From Neoscytalidium dimidiatum (lineage: Eukaryota; Ascomycota; Dothideomycetes; Botryosphaeriales; Botryosphaeriaceae), in NCBI GenBank assembly GCA_037367355.1, contig CM074697.1, forward strand, positions 3,596,001 to 3,660,000: a stretch of 64,000 bases of DNA. Reading direction: 5' to 3'. Positions 1-10,704 of this stretch are shown here, piece by piece. The notes beneath the pieces were generated by a model. It searched no databases. It saw nothing but the letters and a program-made list of their open reading frames with translations, and was not told the DNA's origin. Position 1 is the stretch's first letter. Every line of letters starts with the position of its first letter. Both the position numbers and the translations under genes were made by a program.

Positions 1-1640
1 CTGACAGTCCAGCCAAAATCACTCACCATGAAGCAGTTCCCTTCTCCCGCGTCGTCATACTGAGGCGAATTAAGGGAGAGCTCACGGCCTACCAGCAAGC
101 GGGAAATGTGACTGAGCAAATCGTGCGATAGGAACGAGATGGCCTTGTTCATTTCTGATATTCTCAATTCAAAGTTACTCTTTGATTCGAAATTATCATT
201 GAGCACGAGCTTGATGTCCGCGCAATCTTCGATCCCAACAATGGCGGCGATGCAAAGAAGAGTGATGGAGAGATCAAGGAATGTGATTGGACGAATCATA
301 GGTTGCCCATTCGGATGCAGGTACCTTCGTTGTCGAAAGGTAGCAGGAAGCTGTACATCATCCCATGACTTAGCGACCTTCATCATTTCTAGGTGGCCCT
401 CTGAGCTGGACTCCTCATAAGGTATTCGTTCAGCCTTACTCTGGGAGAACGGATGAGCGAAGAACACCCTTGCAGCATCATATAGTTTTCTTCGATTTAT
501 GTTGCATCGGTCCGAGATTACGGGCTTTTCTCGCGTTCCACTAATGCGAACAAGCCTCTGGGAAATCAGTCGTGCCATCGCGATAGTCGCCTGGGCTCCC
601 TCGACCAAGGCAGGGTTGTCCGGTTCCTGTCGGAATGTATCCAAGGACTCATCGAGATGCCGACACAGCATGATTGTCCCGTATCCGCGGAGTCTCAAAC
701 GTTCCCTTGTCTCCATGGGTGCAGGTGCGTCCTCCCCAGGCTCTATTCTGACGATTTCATCTTTGCTGCTATCGAGAACAGTAATGCAGGGGCTGCTCCG
801 GGCGGTCGCATTAAATTCGATGATGATTGAAGGGTTCTGACAATCATCGCTGGGAAAGCCTGCCCTCTTCTGATGTCGGTGGTCGATGACAACGACGGTG
901 AGACCGAGGAGGTAGTAGGCCCAGACAACCAACGTCAGCAGGCCATCGGGCTCACGGGCAATCATGAAACGTTCTTCCGGGACCCTCTGAACAATATATA
1001 AGCAATCCAGACAAGCTTGAAGGACGCTCGCAGAAAGACTGATGGAATCATTGGATGTTCTTGGAAGCAGCATCGATGAGGCCTGCAATCGCCTTCTGAC
1101 AGGATCGAGATAGAGATTCCAGTCAAAATCCGATGTTTGCGAACTGCAGGCATCAAGCGCACCAATGATACCGCTGAATCCTGGGCTGGGTTTTGCTCCG
1201 GGTATATTGATTTCAAAGCGCTTGTTCAGACAGTCGTCGAGTGTAGATGCAAGGCTAACACGCCCATGAACCCATCCCAGAAACGAAAGCTGTATGACGG
1301 ACGCCATAAGACCATCCTTTGTCCGTGACGATGCTTCGGTAAGCGTAGGTCCGGCACCGGTGCTCAAAGCCAAGATACTGCCTTGATGGATGGGCTTGAT
1401 CTCTGTCGTCTGAAGTACCTGATTACGGAAGTTCTGCTCAAGTCCGGGCTCGATTTTTGCACGGCCGAGGATATCTGCTAAATCCGCCTCTACGAGGAGA
1501 TCCGAACCGGACAGGCGAAGGTTGCGAGCCAGTGCGAGTACCGAATCGTATGCTGACTGGGCGGCCTTCTGCACGACCTGTGTTCCGAAGATTCTCGTCA
1601 ACTCGACCCCGAGCTGAACTCCAACAGAGAAGTCGGGCAT
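1..1640 (-). CDS. Partial uncharacterised fungal protein (runs off left edge)
   Basis: One reading frame is open on the minus strand from an ATG at 1640 down to base 1, about 546 codons, with no stop, so the C-terminus lies outside the window. The ATG sits in a good context (CAACACCATGCC); the same frame has a stop farther upstream near 1770, so 1640 is the first usable ATG unless a short upstream exon exists. The protein begins MPDFSVGVQLGVELTR and has no signal peptide or clear catalytic motif. Near the window edge it reads GEGNCFMVSDFGWTV, a phrase I associate with large uncharacterised fungal proteins. At base 1-30 a GTGAGT-like donor follows the ATG of CFM, so an intron could begin there instead of continued coding. 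It is divergent from the FAH-fusion gene. Function unknown. Confidence 0.7.
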   Translation of the reverse strand, partial: MPDFSVGVQLGVELTRIFGTQVVQKAAQSAYDSVLALARNLRLSGSDLLVEADLADILGRAKIEPGLEQNFRNQVLQTTEIKPIHQGSILALSTGAGPTLTEASSRTKDGLMASVIQLSFLGWVHGRVSLASTLDDCLNKRFEINIPGAKPSPGFSGIIGALDACSSQTSDFDWNLYLDPVRRRLQASSMLLPRTSNDSISLSASVLQACLDCLYIVQRVPEERFMIAREPDGLLTLVVWAYYLLGLTVVVIDHRHQKRAGFPSDDCQNPSIIIEFNATARSSPCITVLDSSKDEIVRIEPGEDAPAPMETRERLRLRGYGTIMLCRHLDESLDTFRQEPDNPALVEGAQATIAMARLISQRLVRISGTREKPVISDRCNINRRKLYDAARVFFAHPFSQSKAERIPYEESSSEGHLEMMKVAKSWDDVQLPATFRQRRYLHPNGQPMIRPITFLDLSITLLCIAAIVGIEDCADIKLVLNDNFESKSNFELRISEMNKAISFLSHDLLSHISRLLVGRELSLNSPQYDDAGEGNCFMVSDFGWTV

Positions 1641-2663
1641 GGTGTTGACCTGTGCCGCCCTAAAATCGTCGCGCGAGAAAGTAATAACAGTCTTTGGGAG
1701 AGATGTTGAACAGAAGGAAATTTGACAGATGCGAAGGCTGAAGATGCATCTGTTGTAAAGAAAGCCTCACGCAGGCTGAAGCGGAGGTGATGCAAGACGA
1801 TCATTCGGGGCACTCCATTCGTTGGGGGCTCCGCCCCTCGTGCAACGTGACATCCTGCAGGCCACCAGTTCAGGATCCAATAACGAAACTGCCCGGACAA
1901 TGATAGGTGCTGAATGCTGCCTGTTACATGCAGAGCAGCAACGAGCCTACTCGTTCCCATTCGTCAGGGCGGTCCAATGCGTCACAGAGAAATCAAGAGC
2001 AAGCGCTAACTCAATGCCGCTGCCAGGATTTTCCAGTCACATAACTGATTTTGAAGAAAAATTGACTTTGGAGAGTGTAGGTAGCTGCCCAATATATGGA
2101 CAAATCTATTTCTCCTGAGAAATCTTACATAGTTGACCGAATTGATTCCGAGCGGGGAGAATGTCGTACAATGTTCTCCGATCGGCGTCGTACTCCTGTA
2201 AACGGCTCACTCGTCAATGGTCCTAGAGATATTCAGTGAACATGAAACATTGCATTTCACTCTCTTAGGGCACAGCGATTGTAATATACGACCCTTGTGC
2301 TAAGTTAGTTATGCTCTGACCCCCCATAAGTCAGGTCCTTCTCCTCTGTCCGGCAAGGACCATGATTTCGATCCGTACTCCTTCCTGATTTTCGAGATTT
2401 TTGCCTAATAGGAACACCAATCCAGACCCTAACAGAGGCTGGCAGGCGATATAGCAGTTGGCGGAACCAGACGTTTCGTACACTATTCTTACCCGGCGAT
2501 GGATGGCGTCAGCCCAACAGCCCCACCTTTGCCCGAAAAGGCACATCGCGACAACACTCGGCACGGATAAATCTCGCCGAGCGAGCTCTACAAAACTTCC
2601 TTAGGAGTGGATTCGCATACCATCCATCTTCTCAAACGCATCCAGGCTTGCAGCTCCACGACA
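1641..2663. other. Divergent intergenic region
   Basis: About 1 kb between the minus-strand unknown gene and the plus-strand FAH fusion, so it should hold both promoters. I see no gene in it; open frames here are short and lack recognisable content. Confidence 0.5.
2153..2180. promoter_or_regulatory. Inverted repeat, possible zinc-cluster factor site
   Basis: GGAGAA (2156-2161) and TTCTCC (2174-2179) form an inverted repeat spaced by 12 bases, flanked outward by CGG and CCG half-sites. Zn2Cys6 factors commonly bind CGG inverted repeats. It lies about 490 bp upstream of the FAH fusion start. Purely a pattern observation. Confidence 0.2.
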
Positions 2664-4441
2664 ATGACCTCAGACCTCACGAATTACGTCTCCTATCTGG
2701 ATCCGGCTGAGTCCCGGCCCCGGATTGGCCATCTACACCTTGAGAGGGATGTTATTCAGCAACTCTACTTTAAATCGGGCAGCCCTATCACGGACCTTTA
2801 CCAAGTGATTGAAGCTGGCGAAGAGAACATCACCGCTGATGAAGAGGATGAACCAATCCCTGCATCCTCGGTGAAGATCCTCCCACCCATCAGTGGCCGT
2901 GACATTCTCGCCGTCGGCAAGAACTACTACGACCACGCGAAAGAGTTCAATAGATCGGGATTTGACAGTTCCGACAAAGTTGATGTGCCTTCCCATCCTG
3001 TTATCTTCACTAAGCGAGCCACGTCAATCGTTGCGAACGGAGCCGAGATCTATCACCATCCAGAGTTTACCCAGTCTCTCGACTATGAGGGCGAGATTGG
3101 CGTAATCATCGGCAAAGCTGGCTATAGAGTGAAGGAGGAGGACGCGATGAACTACGTTTGGGGCTATACAATCATCAACGATGTGACTGCCCGCGAGAGG
3201 CAGCGAGACCATAAGCAATTCTTCATCGGCAAATCCGGTGACACATTCTGCCCAATGGTGAGCCAGAATCCCTTCAAATCTAAACCACGTTCACACTAAC
3301 AATATCCAGGGCCCCATAGCTAAGCCAGCAATCCACCTTCCATCCGTACTACGACTCCAGACTACCGTCAACGGCCAGCTCCAGCAAGACGCCACAACCA
3401 ACGACCTCATCTTCTCCATCCCCTTCCTCATCAAAACTCTCTCCGAAGGCCTCACCCTCCAACCCGGCGACGTAATTGCCACCGGCACAGTAAGCCGCTT
3501 CCCCTCTCCTTCGCCTGGTGATTCCTCACTAGCTAACCACCACCGCACCGACCCAGCCCGCCGGCGTCGGCATCGGCAAAACGCCCCCGGTCTACCTCTC
3601 CCCGGGCGACACCATCTCCATCCGCGTCACCGGCCTCTCCACCCTCACCAACACCGTAGCCGCCACGCCCCCGGCCCCCCAGCCCTCCGCCGGGCCATCG
3701 CCCTCCCCACTGCGCTGCTCCACCCTCCTCGGCGCCCCCTCCAACCCCCCGCTCCTCCTCCTCCCCCACCCCGGCACCTCGCCCACCACCTACCGCCCCC
3801 TCCTCACCGCCCTCGACCTCCCCGCCTCCCATCACGTGCACCTGCTGTCCTACCCGCGCGCCCCCCTGCACCCGCTCGCTGGTCGGCTCGACGTCCCCGA
3901 GCTGCTCGCCGCCTACCTGCGTGCGAGCGGCGTGCGTGGTGCGGTGCTCGTCGCGCACGGGCTGGGGGCGCGGGACGTGGCCGCGCTGGCGACGGCGGCG
4001 GCGGCGGCGGGCGGTGCGGGCGTGTTGAAAGGGATTTTCGTCATCGCGCCGGTTGCGACGCCGGTGTCGGAGGGGCGGCGGGCGGTGTTGAGGCGGAGGG
4101 CGAAGGTTGTCGCGCGGAGGGGGATGGGGGCTGTGGTGGATGAGGTTGTGGAGGAGGAGGTTGGTGGGAAGGCCGGCGTTTTGGGGGAGGTGGGCGTGCG
4201 GCTGGCACTGGAGCGGGAGGGGAGCGGGGACGTTTACGTGGGGTGGTTGATGGGGTTGGCGGAGGTGGGGAAGGAGGAGAAGGTTGGGGACGGGGTGGAG
4301 GTGAGGGCTGTGATCGGTGGAGAAGATAACCGGGCGGCCAAGGACGGGTTTAAGGAATTGAAGGTATTGGAGGGTGTGGGAAGGTGGCCGGTGTTTGAGG
4401 ATGTACAGGGATTAGCTGCGGCTGTGAGGGCGTGGTTGTAA
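2664..4441 (+). CDS. FAH-family hydrolase/isomerase fused to degenerate alpha/beta-hydrolase domain
   Basis: Exons 2664-3257, 3310-3489 and 3557-4441 give 552 aa. The start is the ATG at 2664 (MTSDLTNYVSYL); an in-frame GTG at 2607 is not a credible eukaryotic start. Residues about 60-290 are a fumarylacetoacetate-hydrolase fold: GRDILAVGKNYYDHAKEF, then DYEGEIGVIIGKAG with the acidic metal ligands, then INDVTARERQ and PGDVIATGTPAGVGIG. Family members hydrolyse or decarboxylate acylpyruvates or isomerise oxo-acids with Mg2+ or Mn2+. From about residue 315 a second domain resembles an alpha/beta hydrolase (LLLLPHPGTSPTTYRPLL, later a nucleophile-elbow-like AHGLGARD). There the Ser of GxSxG is Gly, and the expected late GH reads GRWPVFE, so this half is probably not a hydrolase. 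The last exon is very GC-rich and low in complexity. A fusion caused by a missed gene boundary is unlikely because the frame is continuous through exon 3. Confidence 0.8.
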
Positions 4442-4517
4442 CGTGCTTGTGACAGTGGTTCTGAGTGAGGTGGTTTTTAATCTCATCAGATAACTAAAAG
4501 AAATAGATGACTGTACC

Positions 4518-6178
4518 CTACTGTAGCCTAATCCATTCCATATCATCAATCTCTCTCTGTTGTACCCACTCGCCTTGCATGATCCCGTACACGTAACAGT
4601 GTCCAACGAGCTCGTAGTTGTTCTCAGTGCCATCTATAGGTCTGAGGATGAAGGGTATCTTGCCACTAGATAGCACACAAACAACATCCCCTATCCTGCT
4701 TGCTGCTGGTCCAGATCTTATGAAAGGATTGTCTGTGATGAACACAAAATTCGACCCGGCAGCATAAAGCGCCTCCGTAAAAGAAAAACGCTGTTCCTCC
4801 TTCAGATACTGGCATAAGGGACTCTTCACATATTGCAGCGTGGCAACACCATTAATGTCTGAGTTATCCCTCATCATTCCTCGGGCGATGTCCTCAGCCG
4901 TTTGTTCGCTATCGGCGGCACCACATAATACAGTGCATATGAATGCCCTAAGTATGCCTTAAGTGCTCATTAGAGAGGCAAATGGCTGCACTATTTCTGG
5001 TAGGCGAGTTGCGTATGAGTCAAGGATTTTCTCCCTGAAATCTGGGGCGTCTGGAATATCACGGTATACTGAGACAACTTTTCCGAGTCTGAAACCACGA
5101 ACATCGAAACAAAAGGGGTATGAAAGGTTGTACTGGGCCGATAGTGGTGTGTTTCCATGAGCAGAGAATGATTCTTTGATCCATGCGCCGCCGAACAGCT
5201 CGAAGTATTCCAGATCATCGTAGTACCTCTCGTAGCGATAGGAAAAATCCTTGGCCCAGAATGGAGATCGGAGGTAGACGATGTGGAAAGCTGCTGTACT
5301 TCTCTCAGCATATCAAGTAATCCAGTTTTCTCACACAGAATGGCTGTGTACGGGCGAATATCCTAGCTGTGGTCCATTTCTTAGAATATTCGACTGGGTA
5401 GCGCTGCGACCCACCCTCGACGAGACCAATGAGAGCATAGGACTTATCCCTCTCTTTAGTTGCCTTGGTCTTTCTCGTAATTCTAAGCAGCTCCTGCAAA
5501 TTGCAACGGCGTCCATTCTTTCGTGACTCCTCGATTGCCACAACGGGCAAAGATCTAAGCGGATGTTCTGCCACATCAGGCAGAAACTCGAGCAGGTATT
5601 TCGTAACAAAAAATCTCCATGGAAGGAGGGCATTGCCGAGCAGGAGAACAACAACCTTGGCTAACATGACCTCTTGAATCGTCCATGTCCTCCGGAAGTA
5701 TTCCTCATCAATTATCTTATCAAACGTGCGCATATTGAGCGGGGCCTTGTCCAGGATCCACAATTCGATGTCATGAACCTCTTCCTTGGTATATCTCACG
5801 AGACCGAAGTGAACAATTACCCGTGTCGCAGTTGCGTAGATCTGTCCCATGGTTTTCATCTGCCCATCGCACTCTTTGATTGCCTTTGTGCTGCTCATGT
5901 CCTGTTTTATGCAAATGGAATCCAGCCACAAAGTCCTCTCGCTTTTCTCCTATTGCAACCTTTTCAGCGCGATAAAGGCATTTCGCGGCACTTTCAGCTG
6001 AGACTTGCCACAATCGATAGTCTGTGTGACCAGTGGTTCATCCCAGACGTATGAAATGGCTTCGTACGGTGTGGACCCGAGCGGACACATAAAAATTTCT
6101 GCGAGCTCAGGTCGACAAGAAGACAAATTTGCCTTGAGCTTCGAGAGTCGTATGTAGCGTTGCGGGAGTTCCTCATAG
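4518..6178 (-). pseudogene. HET-domain (heterokaryon incompatibility) gene, decayed
   Basis: Conserved HET blocks appear in order on the minus strand: YEELPQRYIRL, PYEAISYVWDEP, an LKVPRNAFIALKRLQ block, LWLDSICIKQD, IYATATRVIVHFG and YFRRTWTIQEVMLA. The C-terminal RIGDVVCVL...YELVGHCYVYGIM follows and ends at 4518. The frame is broken by an in-frame TAG at 5950-5952 between KRLQ and EKSERTLW, by frame changes near 5310-5340, and by an in-frame TAA at 4959-4961. A TAA also precedes the first conserved block. Intact HET proteins trigger allorecognition cell death. TAG and TAA are what C-to-T change at CpA would make of CAG and CAA, so RIP-type mutation is a plausible cause. Introns cannot explain both stops because the homology continues without a gap across each. 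Confidence 0.85.
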
Positions 6179-6789
6179 ACTTAACGCTGAGTATCACATG
6201 TAGTGTCCATCCCGAAAGTAATTGGCTGCTTGGACTAATGATGGAAGTAGCCAGGCACTGGCTACTCGGATGATCCTGTATCCCACGTTGAGCATGCGAA
6301 TTCATTGCTTGGAGTCACAGAATATTTAACTAACATATGGCTTGAAACAAGTTAGAGTATTGTCAACGATTGGTGGTCACAAAGCGTGTGGTTGATGCAA
6401 AGCTGGGTGGCTCACACAGATGTCAGCCTCAGATTCGGGCTTCTACATGAACGTGGGGGGGCAAAGACACCGATAGTTTAGGTATGCCGCTTTCTCTATC
6501 AGCTTAGGAAACCTGAAATTTGGGATATAAATTGCCCTTGTAGTCTCATTCAGTGCAAAACATGCTCATGGATTTGTCTTGATTTGAACAGTAGTTTGCA
6601 GCTCAATCTGTGCTGTCTTTGATTATTCTTGAGCAACTAGTTCGGCATACAAGACGGCCACCAACGGGGCTTGTCATCGACGGGACGTATCCTATCATCA
6701 TTCTCCAGAGATGAATCCGAAGATTCTGGGAATTCGATGCGTAGCCTACCGTAAAGACTAGAAACTTCCCTCCTCTGCAAGCTGCCCAC
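6179..6789. other. Intergenic, nothing recognised
   Basis: About 600 bases between the HET relic and the oxidoreductase 3' end. No gene, repeat or RNA seen. Confidence 0.5.
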
Positions 6790-7985
6790 CTAAGCTTTGA
6801 CCAACTCATCGTACTTTCGGTATAACATGTCAAATATCCTCAGGTCCTGCATTGCATCCTCCGGCGTCGTCTTGATCTTCTTTCCCTCCGTAAAGCATGC
6901 GTGCATCTCCTGCAACTCGGCGGTATACGCATCCTCATAGCTCGCCAACACATCCCTACTCACAATCTCGCCATTCTCGCCCACCTCATCCACATGCACC
7001 CTAATTGGCAAACCCTTCACATATGGTGAATCGTACCTGATCTCTACCCTCTTCTTCCTCCCATACACCGCCAGATGGGCATCAAACACCGGCACCTCAT
7101 CAATCCCGCTCTCATACGTCACCGCGAACGGCTTCCCGCCCACCTCCTCGCGATTCCTGAAGCTCAAAATCGCGCTATAAAACGGATGGTTGACACTCAC
7201 CCCATCCACCCTCTCGGGGAAGCCCAACACCTCCCTCATCAACGAAACATCATGGCTCCCCAGCCCGCCCAAAAAGCGACACATGTTCGTCCGCTCCTCG
7301 GTGATCTCCCTCCCGGGGAACGCCTCCTCCAGCAAGGCCGTCAACAGCCTCTCCCTCTCGGCCCCGGCCTCCGCGGGCACGTCCGCCGTGTACCCCTTCA
7401 GCTGAAAGGTCCCGCTCTGGGCCACGAACGCCCTGTTCGGCCCGCTGAAGTCCCTGACCCGCGCGTACAACACCTCGCCCGCGCCCGCCACCTCCCTCTT
7501 GAACGTCTCCACGAAGCTGGCCGCGTACCGCCGCATGTACCCGACGAACGCCCGGCCGCCGCCCGCCGCCGCGTCCGCGTCGACGATGCGCCGCGCGGCG
7601 GGCAGCGACAGCGTGATCGGCTTCTCCAGGAAGACGCGCTTGCCGGCCGCGAGCGCGCGCACGGCGTACGGCGTGTGCGACTCGTCGGCGGTCAGCACGA
7701 AGACGACGTCGACGTCGGGCGAGGCGATGACCGCCGCCGGGTCGGCCGTCGCGAGCGGGATGTGGAACTTGGCGGCCGCGAAGCGCGCGGTGGTGAGGGA
7801 GATGTCGGCGATGGCGGTGACGGTGTAGAGGTGGGAGAGGAGGGTGAGGGCCGGGAGGTGGACGACCTGTTGGAGGGAGGGTTAGAAAATAATGTCGTGG
7901 AGGTGGGCAGGGGAAAGAAGAGACGGACCTGGGCGACCTCGCCGGCGCCGAGGATGCCTACGCGGAGCTTTTGGGGGGTTGACAT
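6790..7985 (-). CDS. Gfo/Idh/MocA-family NAD(P)-dependent oxidoreductase
   Basis: Exons 7985-7929 and 7866-6790 (intron 7867-7928) give 377 aa. The N-terminal Rossmann fold starts LRVGILGAGEVAQ, with the glycine motif split by the intron exactly after AQ, and continues into VVFVLTADESHTPYAVRAL. The family hallmark EKP is present in RVFLEKPITLSLPAARR; its lysine contacts the nicotinamide and substrate. The C-terminal half is the alpha/beta dimerisation domain (FLGGLGSHDVSLMREVLG carries the conserved histidine region). Relatives oxidise inositol, glucose or related polyols and sugars; the substrate here cannot be told from sequence. Length is normal for the family. No signal peptide, so cytosolic. 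Confidence 0.88.
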
Positions 7986-8316
7986 TGTTTGCTTGCTGCT
8001 TGGGATGGCTCAATTGATCTTCTAGAAGTTATTTTCTCTTGCATGTTGGGTGGACAGTTGAAGTGTTGAAGTATTGGAGATGGAGCTGCGTCATGGTGGG
8101 GCAGAGTGCGGGGTTGTCTGAACGCCTGAGGCATCCGTCGTCAACGATATTCGCCACGGACTCCGTGGTATGTGAAAGTGAAATACAAATGCAAATATTT
8201 AATATGCAGTATCTAATTCATACATCTATGTGATTCATCAAGCAAACTTTATGCACATACATTACGATAGTTTATACAAGCCATGTCCAATACCCCTCCC
8301 ATCACTCATTCGTTCG
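7986..8316. other. Short intergenic region
   Basis: Holds the promoter of the minus-strand oxidoreductase and the 3' end of the transporter gene. The 8190-8290 stretch is AT-rich. No gene seen. Confidence 0.4.
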
Positions 8317-9934
8317 TTACCGACCCTCCAACCTCAACCGGTCCAACGCCCTCCCCTCGTCCCTCCTCGCAACCAAGAACCACGCACTCGCGACCCAGCA
8401 GAACCCCACGCCTAACCAACTATGCACGGGCATCTTAAACTTATTCAAACACACGATCTGAAACGCGCTCCTCGGCACACTAACAAAGCTAACCGTCAAC
8501 GGGCTCGTCGCCTTCGTCAACAACAGCGTGCTCGAGAATACGGCCCATGCGCCAATGCCACCGCAGAGCGTCAAGAACCAGAAGAAGGGGACGTCGAGGA
8601 AGTAGCAGTTGTGGTTGATGTTGCCCAGCTCTCCGGAGAGCACAACGATCGGGGTGAGCAGGACGAGCGTGAGGAGACTCGTGTAGTGCAGCGTGCGCCA
8701 GTACGCACGCGTCTCTTCACGGGCGCTGTTGCTGGACATGGAATCGTTGTCCGCGCCGGGAGTGGATGGGAAGCCGGTGAGCACGTCGCCCTGCGGGACC
8801 ATGTCGTTGACGAGGGTGCGGTAGGTGCGGAGGAGAAGAATGGGGTAGACGGCGGCGAAGATTGAGGAAAACACGCCGGCGACAATACTCTCCCACGTGA
8901 CGCGTACACCAGGGCGGATGCAGGCGACAAGAAGGCTGAAGGCGGCCGTGAGGGAGGAAGATTGCGTCGACACGGAGTTGGCGGAAACGGCGGAGCGAGA
9001 GGAGCTGGTGGCAAGGAGCAGCGCTATGGGGACGACGCCAATGCGGGCGAGGGTGTAGGTTTCCTGGGCAGAGTACCTGGTAAACAGTAAGCAAAAATCC
9101 AACCTCCAATGGCCTACGAGACGTACGCAAAAGAGATGTTGCTCAACACGACCTTGGCCAAAAACACCACGGCCAACGGCAGGACGTGCTTCGCAACCGG
9201 CCACTCGAACTCAAATACCCCGCCGCCCGCGATGCCTCCACTTCCCCCAGATGCCAACCGCAACAGCCCCGCAAGCAGACCTTGTCCCTTCGCCGGGCCT
9301 CTAAACCCCTGCCCCGTTGAGTGCGGCGTCGAAGGCGCCACAACCGCGCCCAGCCCCAGCCTCTGCAACGGCTTCGCAAGCAGCCTAGTCAGCCCAGCAA
9401 ACCCAATTAGCAGCACATGCGCGATGACCAGCTGGATCCACGTCATAGTCAACGGGTACGGGAACTTGTACACGCCAGCTAGACACACATTAGCATCATC
9501 GTCCCCGGCTAACCCTGTCCACCGCGGGTATCAATCCACTCACTCAAAAGAATAAAGCGATTCATCAACAACAGCCCGAACCCGCAGCCGGCGACCCAGA
9601 ACACGAGCAGCCCCACGTACACCTGCCAGCCCGCCCACGTCCCGAAGAAGAAGTTGCCCAGCCCGCCGGTCCGCATGATGCGGCGCCATACAGGGCCCCC
9701 ACCGCCGCCGCTCGCTATGTCGGCCGCAACGAGCGGCCGCACGAGCGACGAGGATGGCTCGTAGTCGTAGTCGTCTTCGTCCTCGGAGGTGGGCGCGCTG
9801 CTGCCGCCGCCGCGCGAACGCGGGTATGGGGAGGGTGTGCGCGAGGAGGCGAGGTCGACGAGCGGGACGGCGGGGCCGGGGGCGAGCTCGTTGGCGGAGC
9901 CGGCGGAAGAGGTGCGCAGGTGGGTGGACTCCAT
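8317..9934 (-). CDS. TPT/DMT-superfamily transporter (nucleotide-sugar or triose-phosphate type)
   Basis: Exons 9934-9544, 9478-9127 and 9076-8317 give 500 aa. An acidic, Ser-rich cytosolic N-tail (TSEDEDDYDYEP) of about 95 residues precedes a multi-helix membrane region. The intron joins restore the family phrase NRFILLTGVYKFPYPLT, matching the N-K-x-x-L...FPYPLTLT start of TPT-domain carriers. Later helices include VLPLAVVFLAKVVLSNISFAY, TLLLTKATSPLTVSFVS and SWLGVGFCWVASAWFLVA; the TSPLT segment resembles the conserved late helix of these carriers. Relatives act in Golgi or ER membranes, exchanging nucleotide-sugars or phosphorylated sugars. The loop between the middle helices (SMSSNSAREETRAY) is unusually long. 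Substrate not predictable. Confidence 0.8.
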
Positions 9935-10704
9935 TGCGGGCTGGTGTTCTGCGGATTCGCGGGCGTGGAGATGTGCGTGTGGGCGGAGGAGGAGGACGGG
10001 TGGATAGGTGGAGCTTGCGCGGCCTGGCGTTTAGTCCTGCGACATGCCTCGGACGCATTCGAGGAAGCGGCTTTGAGCAGTTTGGCGGTCGGGACGGCGG
10101 GGAGAGCGAGGGAGATTTGAGCGGCCGTTGTTTGTGTGGGCGTGGAGAATGGGTCGGAGGCTGTGGTTTTGGCTTGCAGCGGCAGGGAGGAAATGTGGAG
10201 AGTTGGTTGTTCCTTCGTGCAAGAGCTTGGGGGTTTCCTAAATTTTGGCGAGTCATGTTGGCTTGGCTGATCGACAGGGTCTATCCTGATCCGGCAACTC
10301 GGGAATCGTCTGTCACCGATTCATTTCCGTTGACCAACTCCTGTTGCGAATATCTTTACAGTTGGCAGACGAATTGTGGAAGTACATGCTTCCTTGTTTA
10401 TAGAATACTAATCAACTGTTGGCAAGAGGCATTATCCGAACGCGAATGCCACCATGATTGGTTGACGTTTACAACTGGATTGACTGCAATTTACACAAGA
10501 ATCATAACTGGAGATGGGACTTGTGCTGTCATACTCGTAATACCCCATGCTATCGCCGTCCGAGCGGTTACCATGCTCATTATAGTGTTTCCATACCATC
10601 ATATTCGAAGTCACTTTCACATCATCCACCGATGAAACAATTGCATAATCAGAAGAAATTTTATAGACATTACGATTACAATTGAGAGTAGCCCCGTACA
10701 AACT
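9935..10704. other. Intergenic region between transporter and laccase
   Basis: Transporter promoter side (GC-rich, 9935-10200) followed by AT-rich DNA to the laccase stop at 10705. No gene supported; open frames on both strands overlap one another. Confidence 0.4.

Noticed and set aside
6603..6833. Short minus-strand frame beside the oxidoreductase 3' end
   Set aside because: It overlaps the true C-terminus in another frame and has no recognisable content.
7075..8025. 316-codon frame antisense to the Gfo/Idh oxidoreductase
   Set aside because: His/Arg/Pro-rich shadow of the real gene with no motif.
9754..10635. 293-codon plus-strand frame across the transporter start
   Set aside because: Its first half is the Arg-rich antisense of the transporter N-terminus; the remainder has no recognisable content.
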